Origin: Agromyces mariniharenae
GTDB lineage: Bacteria > Actinomycetota > Actinomycetes > Actinomycetales > Microbacteriaceae
Direction: 5' to 3'
DNA length: 64,000 nt
Assembly: GCF_008122505.1 (NCBI RefSeq)
Contig: NZ_VSSB01000001.1
Span: 2,588,891 to 2,652,890, forward strand
The translations under genes and the position numbers were made by a program. Shown piece after piece: positions 29,002-37,051 of this stretch (positions are counted from its first letter, which is position 1; each line of letters begins with the position of its first letter). The notes beneath the pieces were generated by a model. That model worked only from the letters and a program-made list of their open reading frames with translations, made no database searches and was not told the DNA's origin.

Positions 29002-29367
29002 GTGATCGTCGGGATCGGCATCGACGTGGTCGACATCGTGCGCTTCGAGCGCTCGATCGAGCGCACGCCCGGGCTGGTCGAGCGCCTGTTCGCCGAGAGC
29101 GAACGCGGTCGCCCGGCCCGCTCGCTCGCGGCCCGGTTCGCCGCCAAGGAGTCCCTCATCAAGGCGCTCGGCGGCCACACGATCATCCGCTGGCACGAGA
29201 TGACGATCGTGCAGGACGTCGACGGCAACCCCGACTTCCGGCTCACGGGCGGCATGGCCGAGCACATCCGGCTGCTCGGCATCGACCGCGTGCACCTCTC
29301 CATGAGCCACGACGCGGGCATCGCGAGCGCGTTCGTCGTGCTCGAGTCCGATCGGGGCGAGGGGTGA
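29002..29367 (+). CDS. acpS: Holo-[acyl-carrier-protein] synthase
   Basis: Transfers phosphopantetheine from CoA to acyl carrier protein. The GTG start gives 121 residues, the family size. Metal and CoA sites are in VGIGIDVVDIVRFERSI and in RFAAKESLIKALGG. The C-terminus HLSMSHDAGIASAFVVLE is typical. It overlaps alr by four bases (GTGA), forming a run of tightly packed genes through tsaD. Confidence 0.95.
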   Translation: MIVGIGIDVVDIVRFERSIERTPGLVERLFAESERGRPARSLAARFAAKESLIKALGGHTIIRWHEMTIVQDVDGNPDFRLTGGMAEHIRLLGIDRVHLSMSHDAGIASAFVVLESDRGEG

Positions 29368-30515
29368 GCGAGACCCCGTCGACGGATGCCGCGTCGCGTC
29401 CGTTCCGCGAGGCCGTCATCGACCTCGACGCCGTGCGCGAGAACGTGGCCGCGCTGATCGCGCAGGTCGCGCCGGCCCGGGCCATGGTCGTGGTGAAGGC
29501 GGACGCGTACGGCCACGGCGCCGTGCCGGTCGCCCGCGCGGCGCTCGCCGGCGGCGCCTCGTGGCTCGGCGTCGCCGACCTCGACGAGGCGATCGCGCTC
29601 CGCGACGCGCGCATCGACGCGCCGATCCTCGCCTGGCTGCACGATCCCGACGCCGACTTCGCCCGGGCGGTGCGGCGGAACGTCGACGTCGGCGTCTCGT
29701 CGATCCCGCAGTTGCGCGCCGTCGCGGAGGCCGCGGCATCCGTCGGCGAACGCGCCGAGGTGCACCTGAAGATCGACACCGGCCTCAGCCGCAACGGCGT
29801 CGCGCCCGACGAGTGGCAGGAGGCCGTCCGCGCGGCCGCCGAGCTCGAGGCGCAGGGCCGGGTGCGCGTGCGCGGCGTCTTCAGCCACCTCGCGAACACC
29901 TCGCCCGATGAGGACGCCGCGCAGCTCGCCGCGTTCGATGCCGCGCTCGCCGCGGCATCCGACGCCGGCCTCGCACCCGAGGTGCGGCACGTCGCGTCGA
30001 CCGCGGGCGCGCTGCGCCGCCCCGAGTCGCGCTACGACCTCGTGCGCCTCGGCATCGGCTGCTACGGGGTGCCCCCGTTCGGCGACGGCACGACGGCCGC
30101 CGAGCTCGGGCTCCGTCCCGCCATGACCCTGCGCGGGCGCGTCGCCGCCGTGCGCCGCATCGCACCGGGCACGGGCGTCTCGTACGGACACGTGTGGCGC
30201 GCCGACCGGCCCACGACGCTCGCGCTCGTGCCGCTCGGTTACGCCGACGGCGTGCCCCGGCAGGCGTCGGGCCGAGCGGAGGTCTGGCTCGCGGGAGCCC
30301 GCCGGCCGATCGTCGGGCGCATCGCGATGGACCAGTTCCTCGTGGAGGTCGGCGACGACGCCGTCGTGGTCGGCGACGAGGTCGTGCTGTTCGGCGATCC
30401 CGCGACCGGCGCGCCGTCGGCCGACGAGTGGGGCGACGCGGCCGACACGATCGGCTACGAGATCGTCACGCGCATCGGACCGCGGGTGCCGCGCACCTAC
30501 GTCGGAGGCGCCTGA
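29364..30515 (+). CDS. alr: Alanine racemase
   Basis: Interconverts L- and D-alanine with PLP, supplying peptidoglycan. The GTG start overlaps acpS; the product is 383 residues. The PLP lysine is in MVVVKADAYGHGAVPVA near residue 42. The catalytic Tyr is in GTGVSYGHVWRADRPT and the substrate Arg region includes HLKIDTGLSRNG. A copy of the chromosomal word encodes part of the unconserved N-terminus (STDAASRP). Confidence 0.96.
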   Translation: MSETPSTDAASRPFREAVIDLDAVRENVAALIAQVAPARAMVVVKADAYGHGAVPVARAALAGGASWLGVADLDEAIALRDARIDAPILAWLHDPDADFARAVRRNVDVGVSSIPQLRAVAEAAASVGERAEVHLKIDTGLSRNGVAPDEWQEAVRAAAELEAQGRVRVRGVFSHLANTSPDEDAAQLAAFDAALAAASDAGLAPEVRHVASTAGALRRPESRYDLVRLGIGCYGVPPFGDGTTAAELGLRPAMTLRGRVAAVRRIAPGTGVSYGHVWRADRPTTLALVPLGYADGVPRQASGRAEVWLAGARRPIVGRIAMDQFLVEVGDDAVVVGDEVVLFGDPATGAPSADEWGDAADTIGYEIVTRIGPRVPRTYVGGA

Positions 30516-31021
30516 TGCGCGTCGACGCTCCCGACACGGCGGCGATGGAGGCGTTCGGCCGCGAGCTCGCCACCGGGCTCCGCGCGGGCGACCTCGTGCT
30601 GCTCACGGGCCCGCTGGGCGCCGGCAAGACGACGCTGACCCGCGGCATCGGCGAGGGCCTCGGCGTGCGCGGTCCCGTGCAGAGCCCCACGTTCGTGCTC
30701 GCGCGCACGCATCCGAACCTCGTCGGCGGACCGCCGCTCGTGCACGTGGACGCGTACCGGCTCGAGAGCGCGCTGCACCTCGACGACCTCGATCTCGACT
30801 TCGACCGCTCCGTGGTGGTGGTCGAGTGGGGCGTCGGCCTGCTCGACGGCGCGAGCGACTCCTGGCTCGAGGTCGTCATCGAGCGGCCCGAGGGCGTGTC
30901 GGCCGAGACGACGACGGATGCCGCCGACGCCGAGCACCTCGGCGCCGACGAGCCGCGCGTGCTCGAGCTGCGCGGCTACGGGCCCCGCTGGGCCGGGACC
31001 CCCTTCGACGCGTCGAAGTAG
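30515..31021 (+). CDS. tsaE: tRNA t6A biosynthesis ATPase TsaE
   Basis: TsaE powers the TsaB-TsaD complex that adds threonylcarbamoyl to A37 of ANN-decoding tRNAs. The start ATG 30515 overlaps the alr stop (TGATG), giving 168 residues. The P-loop is LTGPLGAGKTTLTRGIGEGL, with QSPTFVLART and HVDAYRLES as further family blocks. WGVGL closes the core. A variable loop near residue 133 (TTTDAADAEHLG) carries the chromosomal word. Confidence 0.94.
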   Translation: MRVDAPDTAAMEAFGRELATGLRAGDLVLLTGPLGAGKTTLTRGIGEGLGVRGPVQSPTFVLARTHPNLVGGPPLVHVDAYRLESALHLDDLDLDFDRSVVVVEWGVGLLDGASDSWLEVVIERPEGVSAETTTDAADAEHLGADEPRVLELRGYGPRWAGTPFDASK

Positions 31022-31024
31022 GCT
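31019..31024 (+). promoter_or_regulatory. -10-like box before tsaB, containing the tsaE stop
   Basis: TAGGCT begins with the TAG stop of tsaE and ends six bases before the tsaB ATG at 31031. The layout matches the leaderless genes here, so tsaB may have its own internal promoter. Confidence 0.45.
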
Positions 31025-31030
31025 GGATCC

Positions 31031-31651
31031 ATGCTCCTCGCGATCGACACCTCGACGGGCACGAGTGTCGCCGTCGTCGATCGCGACGGCGGCATCCTGG
31101 CCGAGGCCGGCACCGACGACACCATGCGGCACGCCGAGGTGGTGGGCGAGCTCATCCGCGACGCGCTCGCCGGCGCGGGCGTGCGTCCGGCCGACCTGTC
31201 CGGCGTCGCCGGCGGCATGGGTCCCGGGCCGTTCACCGGGCTCCGCGTGGGCATCGCCGCGGCGCACGCGTTCGCGGTGGGCATCGGCCGCCCGTTCGTG
31301 CCGGTCGTGAGCCACGACGCCGTGGCGTGGGCGTGGTATCGCGCCGGCAACGAGGGACCGCTCCAGGTGCTGACCGACGCGCGGCGGCGCGAGTTCGCCG
31401 TGTCGGGCTACGACGGGCTCGACGACGACGACCTGCCCGTGCGCGTCGACGGCCCGGTGCTCAGCCCCCGCGACGACGTGCCCGACGCGGTCGGCACGCG
31501 GCTCGAGGCGCACTACGTGCAGGCCGGCGCCGTGGGCATGCTCGCCGAGCTCGCCTTCGCCGCGCGCCGGCTCCCGCTCGCCGAGGACGCGCCGCTCTAC
31601 CTGCGCGCGCCCGACGTGACGCCGTCGGCCGGGAAGCGGGTCCTGCCGTGA
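31031..31651 (+). CDS. tsaB: tRNA t6A biosynthesis protein TsaB
   Basis: TsaB is the partner and scaffold of TsaD in t6A synthesis. The 206-residue product starts [20 protein letters not shown] and has the ASKHA-type fold hallmark [20 protein letters not shown]. It is shorter than TsaD and lacks its metal-binding histidines, as expected. It overlaps rimI by four bases. Grouping with tsaE, rimI and tsaD is the common actinobacterial arrangement. Confidence 0.95.
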   Translation: MLLAIDTSTGTSVAVVDRDGGILAEAGTDDTMRHAEVVGELIRDALAGAGVRPADLSGVAGGMGPGPFTGLRVGIAAAHAFAVGIGRPFVPVVSHDAVAWAWYRAGNEGPLQVLTDARRREFAVSGYDGLDDDDLPVRVDGPVLSPRDDVPDAVGTRLEAHYVQAGAVGMLAELAFAARRLPLAEDAPLYLRAPDVTPSAGKRVLP

Positions 31652-32157
31652 GCGTGTTCATGCGACGGGCGAAGGTCGACGACCTCGAGGCGATCATGCG
31701 GCTCGAGCGCTCGACGTTCGTGAACGACGCCTGGCCCGAGGCATCCATGCGTCGCGAGCTCGAGAACCCGCACGCCTACTACCTCGTCGCCGTCGACGAC
31801 GACGCCGAGGACCCCGAGCAGCGCCTGCTCGGCTACGCAGGCCTGCTCGCGCCGCCCGACGGCGGCCAGGGGGACATCCAGACCATCGCGGTCGCGGAGT
31901 TCGCGCGCGGGGTCGGCCTCGGCCGCGGCCTCATGCACGCCCTCATCACCGCGGCCCGCCGCAGGCACGTCGCCGAGATCTTCCTCGAGGTGCGCGCCGA
32001 CAACCCGATCGCGCGGTCGCTGTACCGCTCGCTCGGCTTCGTCGAGATCGGCGTGCGTCGCGGGTACTACCAGCCCGACGGCGTCGACGCGATCTCGATG
32101 CGGCTCGAGGTGCCGGCCGCCGTCACGCGCCCCGCGGCATCCGGGAGCGGCGCATGA
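31648..32157 (+). CDS. rimI: Ribosomal protein S18 alanine N-acetyltransferase-like (GNAT)
   Basis: A GNAT-fold N-acetyltransferase that by its position and length is RimI. The GTG start overlaps tsaB, and the product is 169 residues. The acetyl-CoA loop is [20 protein letters not shown], followed by [21 protein letters not shown], the family's C-terminal signature. The tail ([10 protein letters not shown]) carries the chromosomal word. It overlaps tsaD by four bases. In actinobacteria RimI can act on other N-termini, so the substrate is not certain. Confidence 0.9.
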   Translation: MSVFMRRAKVDDLEAIMRLERSTFVNDAWPEASMRRELENPHAYYLVAVDDDAEDPEQRLLGYAGLLAPPDGGQGDIQTIAVAEFARGVGLGRGLMHALITAARRRHVAEIFLEVRADNPIARSLYRSLGFVEIGVRRGYYQPDGVDAISMRLEVPAAVTRPAASGSGA

Positions 32158-33206
32158 ACCGCGACGCCCCACTTGTGCTGGGCATCGAGACGTCGTGCGA
32201 CGAGACCGGGGTCGGCATCGTGCGCGGTTCCCAGCTGCTCGCCAACGTCATCGCCTCCTCGATGGAGGAGCACGCGCGCTACGGCGGCGTCGTGCCCGAG
32301 GTCGCGGCGCGCGCCCACCTCGAGGCGCTGGGCCCGACGATCGACGCGGCGCTCGCCGAGGCCGACGTGTCGCTGTCCGACGTCGAGGCCGTGGCCGTCA
32401 CGAGCGGGCCCGGGCTCGCCGGCGCGCTCATGGTGGGCGTGGGCGCCGCCAAGGCGCTCGCGCTCGCGCTCGACCGGCCCATCTACGCCGTGAACCACCT
32501 CGTCGGGCACGTCGGCGCCGACATCCTCGACGACGCGGCGCCGCTCGAGACGCCGACGATCGCCCTGCTCGTCTCGGGCGGGCACACCTCGCTGCTGCTC
32601 GTGCGCGACCTCGTCTCCGACGTCGAGCTCCTCGGCGAGACGATCGACGACGCGGCGGGCGAGGCGTTCGACAAGGTCGCACGGCTGCTCGGCCTGCCGT
32701 ATCCCGGGGGGCCCGAGATCGACCTCGCGGCGATCGGCGGCGACCCGGCCGCGATCCGGTTCCCGCGTGGACTCACCCAGCCGAAGGATCTCGCGGCGCA
32801 CCGCTACGACTTCAGTTTCTCGGGACTCAAGACCGCCGTGGCGCGCTGGGTCGAGCAGCGCGAGGCGGCGGGGGAGCCCGTGCCGCTGGCCGACGTCGCG
32901 GCGAGCTTCCGCGAGGCCGTCGTCGACGTGCTCGTCTCCAAGGCGATCGCGGCCTGCACCGACCTCGGCGTGCCCCGGCTGCTGCTCGGCGGAGGCGTCG
33001 TGGCGAACGCGCGGCTCCGCGAGGTGGCCGAGCAGCGGGCGGATGCCGCGGGCATCGCGCTGCGCATCCCGCCCCTGTCGCTGTGCACCGACAACGGCGC
33101 GATGATCGCCGCACTGGGGGCGCAGCTCATCATGGCCGGGCACGGCCCGTCGGCGCTCGGCTTCGGCGCCGACTCGACGCTTCCGGTCACCGACATCCAG
33201 GCCTGA
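32154..33206 (+). CDS. tsaD: tRNA N6-adenosine threonylcarbamoyltransferase TsaD
   Basis: TsaD moves threonylcarbamoyl onto A37 of tRNA. The 350-residue product starts [20 protein letters not shown]. Metal-binding histidines are in [12 protein letters not shown]. The nucleotide-binding stretch [13 protein letters not shown] and the C-terminal [15 protein letters not shown] are clear. It ends the acpS-alr-tsaE-tsaB-rimI-tsaD run; no terminator hairpin is obvious after it. Confidence 0.97.
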   Translation: MNRDAPLVLGIETSCDETGVGIVRGSQLLANVIASSMEEHARYGGVVPEVAARAHLEALGPTIDAALAEADVSLSDVEAVAVTSGPGLAGALMVGVGAAKALALALDRPIYAVNHLVGHVGADILDDAAPLETPTIALLVSGGHTSLLLVRDLVSDVELLGETIDDAAGEAFDKVARLLGLPYPGGPEIDLAAIGGDPAAIRFPRGLTQPKDLAAHRYDFSFSGLKTAVARWVEQREAAGEPVPLADVAASFREAVVDVLVSKAIAACTDLGVPRLLLGGGVVANARLREVAEQRADAAGIALRIPPLSLCTDNGAMIAALGAQLIMAGHGPSALGFGADSTLPVTDIQA

Positions 33207-33351
33207 TCGCCCCGCGCGGGAGGCTGTGCGCGGCCGATCCTGAGCGATAGTGTGTGCAACGTAAGCGGATGCCGCGAATGCGCGCGCCGCCGCCGGCGCC
33301 CGGGTGTGGCGCGGCGACCAGTGAATCCACAGCACCGAGGGGACAACGACC

Positions 33352-33828
33352 GTGACCGATCCGAACCTTCCCGAGCAGCAGCCCGGCGGCGCGGTGCCGC
33401 CGCCTCCGCCTCCGCCGCCGCCCGCGCCCGACTACGGCGCGCCGCAGCCCCAGCAGCCGGCGCCCGCCTACGGCCAGCAGGCCCCCGCGTACGGCCAGCC
33501 CGCTCCGGCATACGGGCAGCCCGCGCCCGCGTACGGCCAGCCCTACGGCCAGCCCGCCAAGAAGACCAACGTGCTCGCGATCGTCTCGCTCATCGCGTCG
33601 ATCGCCGGCTTCGTGATCGCGTGGGGCATCGGCTCCATCGTCGGCATCATCTGCGGGCACATCTCGCTCAGCCAGATCAAGAAGACCGGGGAGGAGGGAC
33701 GCGGCCTCGCCGTCGCCGGCCTCATCGTCGGCTACATCGGCCTCGCGCTGGCGATCCTCTCCGTCATCGTCCTCGCCATCGTGTTCGGTTCGATCGCCGC
33801 CTCCGGCGGATTCACGACGCAGTACTGA
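33352..33828 (+). CDS. DUF4190-like membrane protein with PAYGQ repeats
   Basis: Function unknown. The 158-residue product (GTG start, GAGGGG upstream) has a disordered N-terminal half: a run of prolines and then PAYGQ-type repeats to about residue 66. Two hydrophobic spans follow, with a short loop GHISLSQIKKTGEEGRGLAVAG between them, the pattern of DUF4190 proteins. It is the first of three consecutive genes with the same plan. The Tyr/Gln/Pro-rich part could mediate self-association; that is inference. Confidence 0.75.
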   Translation: MTDPNLPEQQPGGAVPPPPPPPPPAPDYGAPQPQQPAPAYGQQAPAYGQPAPAYGQPAPAYGQPYGQPAKKTNVLAIVSLIASIAGFVIAWGIGSIVGIICGHISLSQIKKTGEEGRGLAVAGLIVGYIGLALAILSVIVLAIVFGSIAASGGFTTQY

Positions 33829-33862
33829 GCACCACCGACTCCGACCACGAAAGGCCGATGAC

Positions 33863-34591
33863 ATGAGCGATCCCAAGAACCCCGACGCGCCCCGACCCGA
33901 CGAGCCGACCGTCCCGACGCCCGACGAGCCGACGGTTCCGTCGGAGCCCGAGCCGACGTTCCCGTCGCCGACCGAGCCCACCGTCCCCGACGCGCCGACC
34001 GCGCCGCCCGCGCCCGAGGCGCCGGGTGCCCCCGAGGTGCCGTCCGCGCCCGTGCCGCCGTCGGCGCCCGAGCCTCCCGCGCCGCCCGCGCCGCCGAGCT
34101 ACGGTGCCGCGACGCCGCCCCCGCCGCCTCCGCCCGCCCCGGGCTACGGCGCGCCCGCGGCGGCGGCCGAACCCGGTTCGCCCTACGGCGCGCCGCAGCC
34201 CGGATACGGAGCCCAGCAGCCCGGCTACGGCACGGGCCGCCCGCCCGGATACGGCGAGCCCGGCTACGTCGCGCCCGCCTACGGCACCGGCGCGCCGGCG
34301 AAGCCGACGCCCGTGTTCAGCCTGATCTCGCTCATCGCCGGCATCATCGGCGTGGTCGGCGGGTTCGCCGTGGTGTGGATCCCGTTCGTGGGCGGCATCA
34401 TGCAGCTCATCATCCCGGCCGGCGCCGTCGTGCTCGGCTTCCTCGGCCGCAAGAAGGAGCCCGCGGCCAAGGGCATGTGGCTCACGGGCATCATCCTCGG
34501 CTTCGTCGGCGTCGCCATGGCCCTGCTCTCGATCATCTTCTGGAGCATCGCCTTCGCGAGCTTCCCGAACTACGTCGACTACACGTACTGA
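33863..34591 (+). CDS. DUF4190-like membrane protein with long proline-rich N-terminus
   Basis: Function unknown; 242 residues. Residues 1-145 are low complexity, first acidic Pro/Thr/Glu repeats (DEPTVPTPDEPTVPSEPEPT) and then Gly/Tyr/Pro repeats (GYGAPAA, GYGAQQPGYG). Three hydrophobic spans follow, with the loop LGFLGRKKEPAAKGMWLTGI, comparable in position to the neighbouring genes. GAAAGG lies upstream of the ATG. It appears to be a paralogue of the genes on both sides. Confidence 0.75.
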   Translation: MSDPKNPDAPRPDEPTVPTPDEPTVPSEPEPTFPSPTEPTVPDAPTAPPAPEAPGAPEVPSAPVPPSAPEPPAPPAPPSYGAATPPPPPPPAPGYGAPAAAAEPGSPYGAPQPGYGAQQPGYGTGRPPGYGEPGYVAPAYGTGAPAKPTPVFSLISLIAGIIGVVGGFAVVWIPFVGGIMQLIIPAGAVVLGFLGRKKEPAAKGMWLTGIILGFVGVAMALLSIIFWSIAFASFPNYVDYTY

Positions 34592-34599
34592 GGCCTTCC

Positions 34600-35310
34600 A
34601 TGATCGACCGCGACGGGGTCCCGCCCTCGGGCGGGGCCCCCGACCGTTCTCCGCCCGAGGAGCCGCACACCGGGGGTGACGCTCCGACGGCTCGAGAGCA
34701 GGACGACGAGCGCGCGGCACGCGACGCGAGCGGCGAACCGGTCGCGCGAGACGCGAGCGACGCACCCGTCGCGCGTGACGCGAGCGACGCACCCGTCGCG
34801 CGTGACTCCAGCGACGAACCGGTCGGGGCCGAGCCGATCGCGCGGGAGGCCGACGCGGCATCCGACCGCGGAGCCGACCGGGACGAGGGGCTCGTGGCGC
34901 CCCCGACCGAGCCGACGCTGCGCGCCGACCCGGCGGTTCGCGAGTTCGAGGTGCCGTTCGACACCGGCGAGCTGCAACGGGTTCCGACCGGCCAGCTCCT
35001 CGTGGTGCACCGGCCCGAGCTCCCCGACCGAGCGTCCGCCGACGACGAGGAGCAGGACGACACCCAGCGCCGCGTCTACAGCTGGGTGGCCGCGGTCATC
35101 GGCGTGATCGGCGCCGCCGCCTCCCTGTTCGTCGGCTGGATGCTGCCGCTCTCGATCGCCGCGCTCGTCTTCGGCGTGCTCGGGCTGCGCCGCGAGGAGG
35201 AGGGGCGCACGCTCGCGTTCGTGGGCATCGGCACCGGTATCGCGGGACTCGTCTTCTCGGCCGTCTGGATCGGCTACTACGCCATCGTCTTCGGCGCGCT
35301 GCCCCGCTGA
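34600..35310 (+). CDS. DUF4190-like membrane protein with acidic repeats
   Basis: Function unknown; 236 residues from ATG 34600. The first 160 residues are disordered and acidic, including four tandem nonapeptides of the type VARDASDAP at residues 39-74. The C-terminus has two or three hydrophobic spans with the loop FGVLGLRREEEGRTLAFVGI, matching the DUF4190-like plan of the two genes before it. It converges on the methyltransferase gene with a 7-base gap and no terminator. Confidence 0.7.
   Translation: MIDRDGVPPSGGAPDRSPPEEPHTGGDAPTAREQDDERAARDASGEPVARDASDAPVARDASDAPVARDSSDEPVGAEPIAREADAASDRGADRDEGLVAPPTEPTLRADPAVREFEVPFDTGELQRVPTGQLLVVHRPELPDRASADDEEQDDTQRRVYSWVAAVIGVIGAAASLFVGWMLPLSIAALVFGVLGLRREEEGRTLAFVGIGTGIAGLVFSAVWIGYYAIVFGALPR
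34714..34821 (+). repeat. In-gene 27-bp tandem repeat
   Basis: Four in-frame copies of a 27-base unit encode AARDASGEP, VARDASDAP, VARDASDAP and VARDSSDEP. The middle two are nearly identical in DNA, so slippage or recent duplication is likely. Confidence 0.75.
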
Positions 35311-35317
35311 TCGCAGC

Positions 35318-36505
35318 TCAGACGCGTTCCACGAGGAGCGCCACGTGGCGCCCCGCCTCCCGCGTGAGCACGATCGTGGCGCTCTCGTCGCCGCGCAGCT
35401 TCAGTCGCGTGCGCAGTGCCGCCGGGTCGACGTCGACGCCGCGCTTCTTGATCTCGAGCGTGCCGATGCCGCGCGCCGCCAGCGCCTGCCGCAGCTGCCG
35501 CTCGTCGGCGGGGAGGCGGTCGAGCACGCGGAAGCCGCGCGCGAACGGCGTCTCGAACGCGACATCCGCGGTGAGGTACGCGATGCCGTCGCTCAGCATC
35601 CACGCGCCGTTCGCGCGGGCGAGGTCGCCGATGAGGCGGGCGCGGATGACGGCGCCGTCGGGCTCGTACAGGTAGTCGCCGAGGGGGCCGGTCGGGGCGT
35701 CCTCGCTGTCGGCCGGCGCCGTGAGCTCGGCGGCGCCGTCGTCGCGGATGACGAGCGCCGCGCGGCCGATGCCCGGCCGCGCCACCGCGCCGAGCCACAC
35801 GGCGAGCTCCACCACGTCGCCGTCGACCGAGACCCATTGCGCCTCGGCTCCGCCGGGGATCACGTCGCGGTCGGTGCCGGGGCCGAGCTTCACGCCCACC
35901 GGCAGGCGGTCGGCCAGCCCGAACGCGAAGTCGAGGCTCGGCGAGTAGTCCGCGGCATCCGCGAGCCGACGGGTCGTGCCGCCCGAGGTCCTGCGGCGGG
36001 CGGGGTCGAGCCAGGCGCCGCCGATTCCGCCGAGGGCCACGTCCTCGGCGCGCGCGTGCAGCACGCGCGCCTTCGGGAACGGGGTGAGGTTGAAGGTGGC
36101 GATGGCGGCCGTCACCTCGTCGGCGTCGGCCGCGGTGACCTCGAGGTCGACCGCCGCGAGCGCGAGGGCGTCGCCGCCGATGCCGCAGCCGAGGTCGGCG
36201 ACGTGGCCGATGCCGGCGCGGGCGAAGCGACCGGCGTGGAGCGCCGCGACCTTCAACCGCGTGGCCTGCTCGAGCCCGGCCTCGGTGAACAGCATGCGCG
36301 TCGCGAACTCGCCGAACTTCGCCTTCGCCCTGGCGCGCAGCTTCGACTGGCTGAGCACCGCGGCCACGAGGCCGGGCGGATGCCCCTGCCGACGGAGCTC
36401 GGCGACGGTGCGCACGATGTCCGCCTTCGAGTCCCACTCGGGGAGCTGGTCGAGGAGCCGCAGTCCCTCGGGGGAGAGGAGTTCGACGAGGTCGGCGCGG
36501 TCCAC
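35318..36505 (-). CDS. Class I SAM-dependent methyltransferase with THUMP-like C-terminus
   Basis: A 395-residue protein with GTG start. The SAM-binding motif is HVADLGCGIGGDALALAA near residue 101, preceded by a helical N-terminal part (SKADIVRTVAELRRQGHPPG). The motif AWLDPARRRTSGG resembles the DPPR-type catalytic loop of RNA methyltransferases. The C-terminal segment (RGIGTLEIKKRGVDVDP) fits THUMP-like domains found in this family. The substrate is probably RNA but is not established. It is transcribed divergently from groES. Confidence 0.8.
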   Translation of the reverse strand: MDRADLVELLSPEGLRLLDQLPEWDSKADIVRTVAELRRQGHPPGLVAAVLSQSKLRARAKAKFGEFATRMLFTEAGLEQATRLKVAALHAGRFARAGIGHVADLGCGIGGDALALAAVDLEVTAADADEVTAAIATFNLTPFPKARVLHARAEDVALGGIGGAWLDPARRRTSGGTTRRLADAADYSPSLDFAFGLADRLPVGVKLGPGTDRDVIPGGAEAQWVSVDGDVVELAVWLGAVARPGIGRAALVIRDDGAAELTAPADSEDAPTGPLGDYLYEPDGAVIRARLIGDLARANGAWMLSDGIAYLTADVAFETPFARGFRVLDRLPADERQLRQALAARGIGTLEIKKRGVDVDPAALRTRLKLRGDESATIVLTREAGRHVALLVERV

Positions 36506-36511
36506 CCGGCC

Positions 36512-36517
36512 ACGCTA
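36512..36517 (-). promoter_or_regulatory. -10 box of the methyltransferase gene (leaderless layout)
   Basis: Minus-strand TAGCGT is followed by GGCCGG and then the GTG start. The six-base spacing equals that of the other leaderless genes in this window. Confidence 0.5.
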
Positions 36518-36546
36518 GCATCGCGCACTGCGGAGTTCCGCAGCGG

Positions 36547-36573
36547 CTGGCACTCACGTTGCACGAGTGCCAA
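36547..36573 (+). promoter_or_regulatory. CIRCE element 1 (HrcA operator) upstream of groES
   Basis: CTGGCACTC-N9-GAGTGCCAA: the two arms are near-exact inverted repeats and match the CIRCE consensus TTAGCACTC-N9-GAGTGCTAA except for one or two bases per arm. It overlaps the -35 of the groES promoter, as expected for repression by HrcA. Confidence 0.85.
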
Positions 36574-36587
36574 ATCGCGCCTAGACT
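36559..36587 (+). promoter_or_regulatory. groES promoter
   Basis: TTGCAC (36559-36564) and TAGACT (36582-36587) are spaced by 17 bases. The -35 lies in CIRCE 1 and the start point falls next to CIRCE 2, so both boxes can block it. Confidence 0.65.
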
Positions 36588-36591
36588 CGGC

Positions 36592-36618
36592 TTAGCACTC
36601 TCGCAATGAGGCTGCTAA
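36592..36618 (+). promoter_or_regulatory. CIRCE element 2 upstream of groES
   Basis: TTAGCACTC-N9-GGCTGCTAA: the left arm is the exact consensus, and the right arm differs from GAGTGCTAA at two positions. Two tandem CIRCE boxes flank the promoter. Confidence 0.75.
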
Positions 36619-36666
36619 TCAGTCTTCGCAAAGACGTCATTCGCCCAAACAGAGAAGGGGTCAACC

Positions 36667-36963
36667 GTGTCGGTTTCCATCAAGCCGCTCGAGGATCGCA
36701 TCGTCATCAAGCAGGTCGAGGCAGAGCAGACCACCGCGTCGGGTCTCGTGATCCCCGACACCGCCAAGGAGAAGCCCCAGGAGGGCGAGGTCGTGGCGGT
36801 GGGCCCCGGTCGCATCGACGACAACGGCAACCGTGTCCCGCTCGACGTGGCCGTCGGCGACAAGGTCATCTACTCGAAGTACGGCGGCACCGAGGTGAAG
36901 TTCGGCGGCGAGGACTTCCTCGTGCTGTCGGCTCGCGACGTGCTCGCGGTCGTCGTCCGCTAG
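36667..36963 (+). CDS. groES: Co-chaperonin GroES
   Basis: GroES caps the GroEL folding chamber. The GTG start gives [20 protein letters not shown] and a 98-residue product. The mobile loop is [28 protein letters not shown] lies just before the start. groEL does not follow; the gene is closed by a strong terminator and rarD is next. Two CIRCE boxes indicate HrcA-controlled heat induction. Confidence 0.97.
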   Translation: MSVSIKPLEDRIVIKQVEAEQTTASGLVIPDTAKEKPQEGEVVAVGPGRIDDNGNRVPLDVAVGDKVIYSKYGGTEVKFGGEDFLVLSARDVLAVVVR

Positions 36964-36980
36964 GTCGACACGAACCATCC

Positions 36981-37013
36981 GAGGCCCGGACGCCCATGCG
37001 GCGTCCGGGCCTC
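36981..37013 (+). terminator. Terminator hairpin after groES
   Basis: GAGGCCCGGACGCC (36981-36994) pairs perfectly with 37000-37013 over loop CATGC, a 14-bp stem. It makes groES a monocistronic unit. Confidence 0.8.
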
Positions 37014-37039
37014 GTCGTGTCCGTGGGGAGTGCCGGGCG

Positions 37040-37045
37040 TAGGCT
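37040..37045 (+). promoter_or_regulatory. -10 box of rarD (leaderless layout)
   Basis: TAGGCT followed by GAGCTG and the GTG start at 37052. There is no ribosome binding site in the six-base gap. Confidence 0.5.
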
Positions 37046-37051
37046 GAGCTG

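Noticed and set aside
27099-30191. Minus-strand frame of about 1000 codons opposite glmS-acpS-alr
   Set aside because: The plus strand holds three recognised enzymes here; the antisense frame has no family resemblance.
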